From positions 1 through 64,000 of the forward strand of contig NZ_WQDA01000007.1 of NCBI RefSeq assembly GCF_013032855.1: a stretch of DNA of 64,000 nt. Reading direction: 5' to 3'. This document shows, one piece after another, positions 47,333 through 55,208 of the stretch (its first letter is position 1; each line of letters opens with the position of its first letter). Source of the stretch: Ruegeria arenilitoris. GTDB taxonomy: Bacteria > Pseudomonadota > Alphaproteobacteria > Rhodobacterales > Rhodobacteraceae. Position numbers and translations under genes: made by a program. The notes beneath the pieces are model-generated. The model was not told the DNA's origin and ran no database searches. It was given only the letters and a program-made list of their open reading frames with translations.

Positions 47333-48751
47333 ATGCAAGAGCTAAAGACCGACATCCTGGTGATCGGGGCCGGGTCGGGCGGCCTGTCGGTGGCCGCCGG
47401 GGCCAGCCAGATGGGCGCCGACGTGATCCTGCTGGAAGGGCACAAGATGGGTGGCGACTGCCTGAACTATGGCTGCGTCCCGTCCAAGGCCCTGCTGGCA
47501 AGCGCCAAGCTGGCCCATGCGCAGAGCCATACCGCGCCGTTCGGCGTTGCCGACCACGCGCCACAGGTGGACTATGCCGCCGCCAAAGACCATGTCCGGG
47601 ACGTGATCGCGCAGATCGAGCCCATGGACAGTCAGGAACGGTTCGAAGGGTTCGGCGTGCGCGTCATTCGCGACTGGGGGACGTTTCTGTCGCCCACACA
47701 GGTTCAGGCCGGCGATTTCGTTATCACCCCCCGTCGCGTGGTGCTGGCCACAGGCTCGTCCCCGCTGGTGCTGCCGATCCCGGGGCTGGACCAAGTGCCG
47801 TTTGAGACCAACGAGACCATCTTCGAGCTGCGCGACAAGCCCGACCACCTGCTGATCATCGGCGGGGGACCCATCGGTATGGAAATGGCGCAGGCGCATG
47901 TCCGGCTGGGCTGCAAAGTGACGGTGATCGAAGGCGCGCGGGCGCTGGGCAAGGATGACCCCGAGGCGGCCGCAGTGGTGCTGGAGGCCCTACGCGGCGA
48001 AGGGGTCGAGATTCTGGAACATGCGATGGTGGCCCGGGTGCGCGGTAAGGCCGGGGCGGTCGAGGTCGTCACCGAGAACGGCGCGGTCCATGCAGGCACG
48101 CACCTGCTGCTGGCGGTGGGCCGCAAGGCCAACACCGGCCGCCTGAACCTGCAGGCTGCCGGCATCGACCAGGCGCGCACGGGCATCAAGGTGGATGACA
48201 GCCTGCGCACCAACAACCGCAAGGTCTACGCGATCGGCGACGTCGCGGGCGGGCTGCAGTTCACCCATGTGGCGGGGTATCACGCCGGTGTCATCATCCG
48301 TTCGGCCCTGTTCGGGCTGCCGTCCAAGGCCAGGACGGCGCACATCCCCTGGGCGACCTATACCGACCCCGAACTGGCCCAGGTCGGCCTGACCGAGGCG
48401 CAGGCGCGCGATCGCCACGGCGACAAGGTCGAGATCGCCCGGTTCGACTATGCCCACAACGATCGCGCCGTGGCCGAGCGCAAAACGACCGGGTTCATCA
48501 AGGTCATGGTCGTCAAGGGGCGCCCGGTGGGGGCCACAATCGTGGGGCATCAGGCCGGCGAACTGATCAACTTGTGGTCTCTGGCGCTGGCCAATAACCT
48601 GAAGATGAGCCAGATCGCGGCGATGGTGTCGCCCTATCCCACGATCGGAGAGCTTAACAAACGGGTGGCGGGCGCCTATTTCTCGCCAAGACTGTTTGAG
48701 AATCAGATGGTTGAACGAGTGGTCAGGCTGGTCCAGCGCTGGATCCCCTGA
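47333..48751 (+). CDS. FAD-dependent pyridine nucleotide-disulfide oxidoreductase
   Basis: A 472-residue flavoenzyme. FAD-binding VIGAGSGGLSVAAGA lies at the N-terminus. The redox-active pair is in GGDCLNYGCVPSKALL. The NAD(P)H site is LIIGGGPIGMEMAQAH, and the C-terminal interface domain has YTDPELAQVGLTEAQA. It belongs with dihydrolipoamide and mercuric reductases, but the substrate is unknown. The usual catalytic His-Glu pair of lipoamide reductases is not clear (ANNLKMSQIAAMVSPYPTIG occupies that part). It forms an operon with the TVP38-type gene. Confidence 0.9.
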   Translation: MQELKTDILVIGAGSGGLSVAAGASQMGADVILLEGHKMGGDCLNYGCVPSKALLASAKLAHAQSHTAPFGVADHAPQVDYAAAKDHVRDVIAQIEPMDSQERFEGFGVRVIRDWGTFLSPTQVQAGDFVITPRRVVLATGSSPLVLPIPGLDQVPFETNETIFELRDKPDHLLIIGGGPIGMEMAQAHVRLGCKVTVIEGARALGKDDPEAAAVVLEALRGEGVEILEHAMVARVRGKAGAVEVVTENGAVHAGTHLLLAVGRKANTGRLNLQAAGIDQARTGIKVDDSLRTNNRKVYAIGDVAGGLQFTHVAGYHAGVIIRSALFGLPSKARTAHIPWATYTDPELAQVGLTEAQARDRHGDKVEIARFDYAHNDRAVAERKTTGFIKVMVVKGRPVGATIVGHQAGELINLWSLALANNLKMSQIAAMVSPYPTIGELNKRVAGAYFSPRLFENQMVERVVRLVQRWIP

Positions 48752-48769
48752 TCGGGAAAGGAGCGCCAC

Positions 48770-50152
48770 TTGAACTCGCTGTCGGGTCGTTTCCTGATCT
48801 TGACGACGGTCTTCGTGATGTTGGCCGAGGTACTGATCTTCGTGCCGTCGATCGCGCGCTTCCGCGAGGATTTTCTTCTGAACCGGCTGGAACGCGCCCA
48901 GATCGCCTCGCTGGCGCTGCTGGCAGACGACATGCTGGCAGACGAGCTGGAGGCCGAGCTTCTGGCCAATGCCGGGGTCTACAACGTGGTGCTGCGCCGG
49001 GACGAGGTGCGCCAGCTGATGCTGTCTTCCCCTATCCCAGACCAGGTCGCCAAGACCTATGATTTGCGAGGCGCCGGGCCTTGGGTTCTCATTCGGGACG
49101 CGATGATCCGTTTCTTCACGCCCGAGAACCAGGTCATTCGCGTCATCGGGCAGCCTGTCCGGGATGCGGGCCTGCTTATCGAAGTTACCATGGACAGCGC
49201 GCCCCTGCGTATGGCGATGATCGACTATGGCCTGCGCATCCTCGGCCTGTCCTTTGTCATCTCGATCATCACCGCGTTTTTCCTGTTCCTTGCGGTGCGG
49301 GTGGTTCTGGTGCGCCCGATCAAAAGCGTGGTGGGCTACATGCAGCGTTACGCCCGTGCACCCGAGGATGCGCGCGGCATCATCTCCCCCCAATCCAAGG
49401 TGACCGAACTGCGCGAGGCTGAAGAAGCCCTGCAGATGCTGCAGACCGACCTAACCCAGGCCCTGAAACAGCGCGAGAGGCTGGCTCAGCTGGGTGGCGC
49501 GGTGGCCAAGGTCAGCCACGATCTGCGCAACATCCTGACCTCGGCCCAGCTGTTCACTGACCGGATCGAAGCCAGCGACGACCCGTTGGTCCGACGGATG
49601 GCGCCCAAGCTGGTCAACTCGATCACCCGGGCGGTGTCCCTGTGCGAAAGTACGCTGGCCTTCGGGCGGGCCGAAGAGCCCGCGCCCACCCTGACCATGG
49701 TGCGGTTGCGCGATATCGCTGCCGACGTAGCGTCCAGCGAGGCTCTGGCCGTAGACGGCGGTTGTATCGAAATTGCCAACGACGTTCCCGAAGATCTGGT
49801 TGTTCGGGCCGATCCGGAACAGATGTTCCGGGTCATCATGAACCTTGTGCGCAACGCACGCCAAGCACTTATGACATCCGGCCAACCAGGAAAAATCACG
49901 ATCTCGGCCTCCGAAGATCAAGACGCATGGGTCATCGAGGTTCGGGATACCGGCCCCGGTTTGCCGCCACGAGCGCAGGAGAATCTGTTCACGCCGTTTC
50001 AGGGTGGTGTGCGCAAAGGTGGCTCGGGCCTGGGTCTGGCGATTTCGCAGGAACTGGTGCGCGGCCACGGGGGAGAATTGGTTCTGACCAGCACCGGCCC
50101 GGAGGGCACGGTCTTTGAAATAAGGCTCCCACGGGGGGAGATGGGTTTTTGA
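48770..50152 (+). CDS. Membrane sensor histidine kinase (TTG start)
   Basis: A 460-residue kinase. Membrane segments lie near residues 8-28 and 158-180, with a periplasmic domain between and a HAMP-like linker after. The phospho-acceptor is His250 in KVSHDLRNILTSAQLF. ATP-binding boxes are NLVRNARQAL, DTGPGLPP and GSGLGLAISQEL. The start is TTG 48770 with AAGGAG six bases upstream, and no ATG fits. It starts 18 bases after the flavoenzyme gene. No response-regulator gene is adjacent, so it is an orphan or a hybrid-system partner. Confidence 0.9.
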   Translation: MNSLSGRFLILTTVFVMLAEVLIFVPSIARFREDFLLNRLERAQIASLALLADDMLADELEAELLANAGVYNVVLRRDEVRQLMLSSPIPDQVAKTYDLRGAGPWVLIRDAMIRFFTPENQVIRVIGQPVRDAGLLIEVTMDSAPLRMAMIDYGLRILGLSFVISIITAFFLFLAVRVVLVRPIKSVVGYMQRYARAPEDARGIISPQSKVTELREAEEALQMLQTDLTQALKQRERLAQLGGAVAKVSHDLRNILTSAQLFTDRIEASDDPLVRRMAPKLVNSITRAVSLCESTLAFGRAEEPAPTLTMVRLRDIAADVASSEALAVDGGCIEIANDVPEDLVVRADPEQMFRVIMNLVRNARQALMTSGQPGKITISASEDQDAWVIEVRDTGPGLPPRAQENLFTPFQGGVRKGGSGLGLAISQELVRGHGGELVLTSTGPEGTVFEIRLPRGEMGF

Positions 50153-50216
50153 AATATTTTTGAAGAATCGGGTTGCACGTCCCGAACGCCGGGTCTAAAT
50201 ACCGCCTCACCAACGC

Positions 50217-50293
50217 GGACCGATAGCTCAGCTGGATAGAGTACTTGACTACGAATCAAGGGGTCGGGGGTTCGAATCCTCCTCGGTCCGCCA
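50217..50293 (+). tRNA. tRNA-Arg (anticodon ACG)
   Basis: A 77-base cloverleaf including encoded CCA. The acceptor GGACCGA pairs with TCGGTCC, with discriminator G. The D arm is GCTC/GAGT, the anticodon stem is CTTGA/TCAAG with loop CTACGAA giving anticodon ACG, and the T arm is GGGGG/CCTCC with loop TTCGAAT. Anticodon ACG (inosine in the mature tRNA) reads CGU/CGC/CGA. Its 3' end is the integration site of the island that follows. Confidence 0.97.
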
Positions 50294-50295
50294 CT
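50279..50295 (+). repeat. Left attachment-site repeat (in tRNA-Arg 3' end)
   Basis: CTCCTCGGTCCGCCACT, of which all but the last two bases belong to the tRNA gene. The identical copy is at 58849-58865. The bases before and after differ between the two copies. Confidence 0.88.
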
Positions 50296-50418
50296 TGGTA
50301 ATTCTCCCTGATTTCGATGAGATACACTAGGTCGTTTGAACCTTTGTGTTTTATGGCCATAGTCGTGCTTCTGGGTTTTGTTGGCTTTTGTCCGGTCATA
50401 CTCGTATACTTCCATTGA

Positions 50419-50437
50419 GTGGTATATTTTGTGGTAT
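50419..50437 (+). repeat. Double GTGGTAT element, left copy
   Basis: GTGGTATATTTTGTGGTAT, two GTGGTAT heptamers spaced by five bases, just before the integrase start. A copy with one mismatch lies near the right end (58769-58787). It is probably an arm-type integrase-binding site that may also control the integrase promoter. Confidence 0.65.
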
Positions 50438-50441
50438 TTTC

Positions 50442-51623
50442 ATGTCTGCGCTCAGCGGGAAGCTGACAAAGAAGCTGGTAGAGAATCTGGGCCCGGGCCG
50501 GCATGGCGACGGTTCTGGCTTGTATCTTGTTGTTGATCCATCAGGTGCACGGCGTTGGATCGTACGCGTAACGGTCAAAGGACAGAAGAATCGCAAGGGC
50601 GCTCCGCTGAGAACGGACTTCGGTTTGGGCGGCGCCGACGTCGTCACATTGAACCAGGCCCGAGAAAGAGCGCTCGAATACAGGCGAATGGCGAAAGCTG
50701 GGTTGAACCCTCGTTTTAATGCCCAGCGTGAAATTCCTACTTTCGAAGAGCTCAGCAGACAGGTCCACATCGACCGGTTGCCGACGTGGAAGAATGCCAA
50801 ACACGGTCAGCAGTGGCTCAACACTTTGCGCGACTATGCGTTCCCCAAGATCGGACGAATGCCTGTGGATAGCGTCGATCAGCCCGAAGTGCTGATGTGT
50901 CTATCGCCCATCTGGACTGAAAAACACGAAACCGCAAAGCGGCTGTCGCAGCGGATCAAGACGGTGCTCGACGTGGCAAAGTCCAAGGGCTTCCGCTCGG
51001 GCGAGAACCCGGTGACCGCGATCCGCGAAGGCAAGGTGCTGCCCACCGTCAAAGCCAAGGTCCAGCACCACGACGCAATGCCCTGGCAAGAGGTTCCCGC
51101 GTTCTATGCCGAGTTGCAGACCCGCTCGGCCATGGCCGCCAAAGCGCTACAGTTCACCATTCTGACCGCCTGCCGGACCTCAGAGGTCCTGGAGATGAAA
51201 TGGCCCGAGGTCGTTTTCGATGCGCGCCTTTGGATCATACCTGCGGAGCGCATGAAAGGCGGGCAGGTCCATCGTGTTCCTCTCACCGACGAAATGCTGG
51301 CCATTCTGGAACCGCTGCGTGCGCTGGCCTCTGACTATGTTTTCGAGGGGCAAAAGCGGCATCAGCCCCTGTCAAACATGTCCATGCTAATGTTGCTGCG
51401 CCGGATGCGGCAGGATGGCGTTACTGTGCATGGCTTCCGCAGTTCGTTTCGGGATTGGGCAGCGGAAGCTGCTAATGCACCGCGTGAATTGGCAGAGGCG
51501 GCTTTGGCCCATCAGGTTGGGTCCGACGTGGAGAGGGCCTATGCGCGTTCGGATTTGTTGGTAAAGCGACGGCGTCTATGCGACGCATGGTGCGGCTATG
51601 TATGCCCAATAAAGAAGGTGTAG
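50442..51623 (+). CDS. Tyrosine site-specific integrase (DUF4102/P4-like)
   Basis: A 393-residue integrase. The N-terminal DUF4102-like arm-binding domain has DGSGLYLVVDPSGARRWIVR. The catalytic domain has Arg in TACRTSEVLEMKW, His-x-x-Arg in HGFRSSFRDW, His in ALAHQVGSDVERAY and the nucleophile Tyr in AYARSD. It is placed directly beside the tRNA-Arg target. The frame is open from 50346, but ATG 50442 matches the family start. It integrates and helps excise the island. Confidence 0.93.
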   Translation: MSALSGKLTKKLVENLGPGRHGDGSGLYLVVDPSGARRWIVRVTVKGQKNRKGAPLRTDFGLGGADVVTLNQARERALEYRRMAKAGLNPRFNAQREIPTFEELSRQVHIDRLPTWKNAKHGQQWLNTLRDYAFPKIGRMPVDSVDQPEVLMCLSPIWTEKHETAKRLSQRIKTVLDVAKSKGFRSGENPVTAIREGKVLPTVKAKVQHHDAMPWQEVPAFYAELQTRSAMAAKALQFTILTACRTSEVLEMKWPEVVFDARLWIIPAERMKGGQVHRVPLTDEMLAILEPLRALASDYVFEGQKRHQPLSNMSMLMLLRRMRQDGVTVHGFRSSFRDWAAEAANAPRELAEAALAHQVGSDVERAYARSDLLVKRRRLCDAWCGYVCPIKKV

Positions 51624-51630
51624 ATCGACT

Positions 51631-52515
51631 GTGTTTTGTCCTCCCGGCTATATCGACTGGAAAGAAATGCGGTCAAACGTTCGCAATCTGGCAGAACGAC
51701 TGTATTTAGCTGATGCACTCGAGATGTTGGATGAAAATCCCCAGGTTGCCTTGGATGAGAATATCAACCCTAAGAAAGAAATACTCTCTCTAAGTAACCA
51801 TAAATGGGCGCGTAAAAAGCTAAGTCTCAGTAGTTCCAACTTCGAAATAGAACTGATTGCGTTCTGGATTATGAACCGATTAGACGAAGATTATGGTGCT
51901 GTTCTGTGTTCAAGTGCTGGGAACCTTCTAAAGGCAAACCACCCAATACTCTTTCACACTGATCAGTTTTTCTATTTTTTCCTTGAATTTCCGTTGCGCG
52001 ACATGACTGAACTATTGACGATCTTCAAAGAGTTTGATGCCAAAAGAATGTCTGGTCGCGACCTTTGGGACAGATATTGCTGCATCGACGGTGAAACAGG
52101 CGTAGTGAAGCAAAAGAACCAAACCAAACGGCTGTTTGCTAACTATTTTGGCCAGTCTCCAAGCGATGAGTGTGACGGTGGCGTTTTTGATCAATACGTA
52201 AAACCATTTATTGGTTGGTATGTAGTTTTTGATCCTGACGTATATCCGGATGGCTACTACGACACTTTTGAAGCGTTGAATCTGCTGAACAAACACTGGG
52301 TGAAACCAGAACAAGAAAATGAGCAGCAGCCCATAACCAAAAAACGAGGTCCCAAACCCTCGCCTGCCAAACGCGAATTTATTGCGCGCTACCCAGATGG
52401 ACTACCGGACGAATTGAGTGCAGATGCGGTTGCCGCGGAGCTTACCGAAGACGGTTACCCGATAACGGGACGCTCGATACAAAACTACGACCGTGAACGA
52501 AAGGTTAGGAAATAA
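51631..52515 (+). CDS. Hypothetical protein, low G+C island cargo
   Basis: A 294-residue protein that I do not recognise. It starts with GTG 51631 (MFCPPGYIDW) 7 bases after the integrase. ATG 51667 (MRSNVRNLAERL) is an alternative. The main part is acidic and aromatic, with FEIELIAFWIMNRL, HTDQFFYFFLEFPLRD and FIGWYVVFDPDVYPDGYYDT. A KKRGPKPSPAKRE linker leads to a small C-terminal domain (LPDELSADAVAAELTEDGYP, then ITGRSIQNYDRERKVRK) that looks like a helix-turn-helix. G+C is low: 23 of 60 bases in 51961-52020. It could be a DNA-binding effector, a defence gene or a regulator of the island. Confidence 0.65.
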   Translation: MFCPPGYIDWKEMRSNVRNLAERLYLADALEMLDENPQVALDENINPKKEILSLSNHKWARKKLSLSSSNFEIELIAFWIMNRLDEDYGAVLCSSAGNLLKANHPILFHTDQFFYFFLEFPLRDMTELLTIFKEFDAKRMSGRDLWDRYCCIDGETGVVKQKNQTKRLFANYFGQSPSDECDGGVFDQYVKPFIGWYVVFDPDVYPDGYYDTFEALNLLNKHWVKPEQENEQQPITKKRGPKPSPAKREFIARYPDGLPDELSADAVAAELTEDGYPITGRSIQNYDRERKVRK

Positions 52516-52612
52516 TTCTTTCCTTCCAATTCTTTCTCCTTCGATGCCTGCCCAAAAGGCTAAACCAATCGCATAGTTCAGCCATCGCAACTGATCCAAG
52601 AGGATTTCAACG

Positions 52613-52822
52613 ATGGCAAACGTCTTCAATGACGACCGGGTCTATTTCCCGGAAGACCCTGAAATGCGATTGCTGGGAAACCGCGAGAAACTGGCTCAAT
52701 GGCGCCATCGCATGTGTGGTCCGGCCTTTATCCGCATAGGTCGGCGGATCGCTTATCACGGCGCCGACTTGAACGCCTGGCTGGCCGCCCGGCGCACAGA
52801 TCCCAACAACGAGGCTGCATAA
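52613..52822 (+). CDS. AlpA/excisionase-like small DNA-binding protein
   Basis: A 69-residue protein, DPEMRLLGNREKLAQWRHRM and then GPAFIRIGRRIAYHGADLNA with WLAARR, the winged-helix layout of AlpA and excisionase proteins (helix-turn-helix, then G-x-RIAY wing, then DLxAWL). Such factors steer integrases toward excision and regulate island genes. AAGAGG lies before ATG 52613. Its stop shares one base with the next start. Confidence 0.75.
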   Translation: MANVFNDDRVYFPEDPEMRLLGNREKLAQWRHRMCGPAFIRIGRRIAYHGADLNAWLAARRTDPNNEAA

Positions 52823-53013
52823 TGAAAAACCCCAACTCCAAGCGCGGAGATGGGGCTTTTCCAGTGACATCGACTGCCACCCTAGCAAGTCCAGTTGATG
52901 CCACAGGATGCCCCGCGCCGACAAGTCAAAACGAGCGCCGGTACTACTGGTCGCCCCTTGGCCACTCGGTCGAACGGGTGATCGTACGGAAAGGACGGAT
53001 CGAGCATGGCTGA
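52822..53013 (+). CDS. Small hypothetical island protein (63 residues)
   Basis: It starts MKNPNSKRGDGAFPV at ATG 52822, overlapping the AlpA-like stop by one base, and ends overlapping the next gene by 8 bases. The sequence is basic and polar with RYYWSPLGHSVERVIVRKGR. No known domain is visible. The overlaps on both sides are the main support. Confidence 0.55.
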   Translation: MKNPNSKRGDGAFPVTSTATLASPVDATGCPAPTSQNERRYYWSPLGHSVERVIVRKGRIEHG

Positions 53014-53347
53014 TATGTCCTTTTCCAAATCGACCAATGCCAGTCACGCAAGGGGGGCCGAAACAGGCCCTCTTCCGCAAATTGATCATCGGGAAACCGC
53101 CGAGAACTACAGCGGCGAGCTCTTTCGCGTCGGCATTTACCGGGTTGTCGTATGCCGAGATGGCATCCAATGGCTGTTTCAGCGTCAGAGACCCCAATTT
53201 CCTGCCGGGGGAGCGGCGTGGGACACGCTCGGGTACTGTGTGTCCAAATCCGGCCTAACTAGGCTCGTCCGGGCACATGTCGGCTGTGACATACCCGAAC
53301 TGGATGGTTTGCCCGAGCATTTCCCGCGGAGGTCTCGCGATGAGTAG
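53006..53347 (+). CDS. Hypothetical island protein (113 residues)
   Basis: MADMSFSKSTNASHARGAE, then a folded-looking core LFRVGIYRVVVCRDGIQWLF and GYCVSKSGLTRLVRAHVG. The core resembles short proteins common in Rhodobacterales islands. Function unknown. It overlaps both neighbours by 8 bases. Confidence 0.65.
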   Translation: MADMSFSKSTNASHARGAETGPLPQIDHRETAENYSGELFRVGIYRVVVCRDGIQWLFQRQRPQFPAGGAAWDTLGYCVSKSGLTRLVRAHVGCDIPELDGLPEHFPRRSRDE

Positions 53348-53867
53348 GCGGAGATCTCCTGCGGGTAAACGATCAGATGAGGGTCAATACGTCCCTCTGC
53401 CCTACGCAATGATCAAGTCCCCGGCGTGGCGGGCTCTGTCCGGACCTGCGGTGAAGCTCTGGCTGGAGCTTCACACCCGCTTCAATGGCGGCAACAACGG
53501 CAAGGTGTTTCTGTCGATGAACGAGGCGGCAGAAATCTTGGGGTTGGGTAAGGCTACCGTTCAACGCGCTTTCGAGGATCTGCAGGACAAAGGCTTCCTT
53601 GTGCTGGAGCAGGAAGGCAACTGGTATCACCGGCGAGCGCATGAATGGCGTTTGACGACCAAGGCGACGCAGACCCGGTCCGGCAAGAAAGCCGCCACAA
53701 ACGACTGGCGCTTTTGGCAGCCCGAAAAAACAAAACGCGGTTCTGGGACGGACCCGTCACCATCCTCTGTGGTTCCGTTTGAGAACCCAAAGACCTCCCA
53801 TGGTTCCAAATCAGAACCCGTCAGGCCGGTTTCTATCAGGTCCCTCGGTGCTGAAACGGAACACTAA
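53340..53867 (+). CDS. Winged-helix protein, possible replication initiator
   Basis: A 175-residue protein with ATG 53340 after GCGGAGG. YVPLPYAMIKSPAWRALSGP and VKLWLELHTRFNGGNNGKV are followed by the helix-turn-helix MNEAAEILGLGKATVQRAFE and DLQDKGFLVLEQEGNWYHRR. The layout is that of phage/plasmid replication organisers and MarR-like proteins. The C-terminal 60 residues are polar and probably disordered. Replication or regulation of the island is inferred from context. Confidence 0.68.
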   Translation: MSRRRSPAGKRSDEGQYVPLPYAMIKSPAWRALSGPAVKLWLELHTRFNGGNNGKVFLSMNEAAEILGLGKATVQRAFEDLQDKGFLVLEQEGNWYHRRAHEWRLTTKATQTRSGKKAATNDWRFWQPEKTKRGSGTDPSPSSVVPFENPKTSHGSKSEPVRPVSIRSLGAETEH

Positions 53868-53898
53868 TACTAACCACTCCCTGCTATGCGAGGCGAAA

Positions 53899-54525
53899 AT
53901 GACCAAGGCACCGAAGGACGAAGGCAACGATCTGCAGACAAAGAACTCCGAGCTTACCGAAGCGGAGACCATTGCTGTTGCCGATTTGAGGGAACGGAAG
54001 AGATCACGCGTTAGGGCACCGGACATCAAGTTGGACTTCGATGAAGATACACGCCGGCTCACGGTTGGGCACAAAGGAAAAGATCCGACGGCGGCTTGTG
54101 CTTTAGCAATGCATGAGCTTGGCACAACAGACTGCCGATTCTTCGAAGGCGTCATTGATCAAATCGCGACTCTTGGGCAACAAGACAGCTCTGTCTCAGA
54201 GACGGCATCGAACTTTGTGATGTCGGTTGTCGCTGGGGTTAAGCCGCAAGACGAGATCGAAGCCATGCTTGCGATCCAGATGGGCGCGATCCATCAGGCC
54301 ACGATGATGTTGGCACGTCGCCTGAACCACGTAAAAACTCTCCCGCAGCAAGATTCTGCGGAACGAGCGCTCAACAAACTTGCGCGGACCTTCACCAGCC
54401 AGGTTGAAACCCTGAAACGATATCGATCCAAGGCAGATCAAACCGTCCGGGTCGAACGCGTGGAAGTCAATGAAGGTGGGCAGGCAATCGTTGGTAACGT
54501 CCAAAACAGGGGGCGGGGTGAATGA
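53899..54525 (+). CDS. Conserved island protein, helical (208 residues)
   Basis: ATG 53899 (MTKAPKDEGNDLQ) follows GAGG. The N-terminus is charged. The core has DPTAACALAMHELGTTDCRF and NFVMSVVAGVKPQDEIEAML, then GAIHQATMMLARRLNHVKTL and LARTFTSQVETLKRYRSKAD, a mainly helical protein. It recurs in my knowledge of Rhodobacterales mobile elements next to short His/Gly-motif proteins. Its function is unknown and a packaging role is only speculation. It overlaps the next gene by 4 bases. Confidence 0.65.
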   Translation: MTKAPKDEGNDLQTKNSELTEAETIAVADLRERKRSRVRAPDIKLDFDEDTRRLTVGHKGKDPTAACALAMHELGTTDCRFFEGVIDQIATLGQQDSSVSETASNFVMSVVAGVKPQDEIEAMLAIQMGAIHQATMMLARRLNHVKTLPQQDSAERALNKLARTFTSQVETLKRYRSKADQTVRVERVEVNEGGQAIVGNVQNRGRGE

Positions 54526-54800
54526 AAAAAAACAACGACAACCTCATAAACCCCACCAAACGGCTCAATGATGCGCCCAGATGCACCGCTACGGCGAAAT
54601 CCACTGGCAAGCGGTGCCGCGCACCCGCCGTTCAAGGCTGGAGTGTTTGTCGCATGCATGGGGCTAGAGGTGGGCACGTTGCTGGGCCAAGCCATCCGTC
54701 CTGGAGACATGGACAAAGGTCCAGAGAAGCTGAGGAACTGCGCAAGACGATCACTGAATTGATCCGAACAGACAAGACGCTGCAGAAGCTGATCCATTGA
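54522..54800 (+). CDS. Small HGG-motif island protein
   Basis: A 92-residue protein with a Cys-rich motif CTATAKSTGKRCRAPAVQGW, then SVCRMHGARGGHVAGPSHPS. This is the pattern of HGGxxTG-type proteins common in phages and islands, with Cys and His residues that could bind zinc. ATG overlaps the stop of the helical gene. It ends the + strand island backbone. Confidence 0.68.
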   Translation: MKKNNDNLINPTKRLNDAPRCTATAKSTGKRCRAPAVQGWSVCRMHGARGGHVAGPSHPSWRHGQRSREAEELRKTITELIRTDKTLQKLIH

Positions 54801-55208
54801 TTGGGCAGGGGCTGGTAACCGACACAAAGTAGTCATTCGACAGAACTAGGCGGATGTCTGCACCGAGCCCGAAGCGGAGGTGCTATTGGTTCGCCTTTCG
54901 CAAATGCAGCGAACTTTTTGCCAAATCCAATGACTGCGCCGCAAATTAAAAGAGGTCATTCATTCACAGCGCAAAGAACTTTGGGGCACCGATGTCGGAC
55001 ACTCGGACAAAAGGGCTCAACGGATCACTGCTAAGAATTTACTCGATCGGCCGTTTTGAGAATGCGCTAAACGTTGAAAATATCAGCCAGTCTCGCTCTG
55101 TCTGAGACGGGGCGGCGACAGGAAGAGCACCGCCCCGGAACCACCGGGCATATCAGGGGGAGGGGCAGTGCCCGGCGGTGATCTGTAAGACTTGCAGGTG
55201 CGTGTTCG
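54801..55208. other. Intergenic region between convergent island modules
   Basis: A 408-base stretch between the + strand backbone and the - strand DUF1214 genes, with no supported gene. Near the right side are two pairings: GGGGCGG (55109-55115) with CCGCCCC (55130-55136), and ACCGGGCA with TGCCCGGCGGT (about 55141-55182). They may serve as a terminator for the convergent transcripts, although no T-run is present. Confidence 0.5.
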
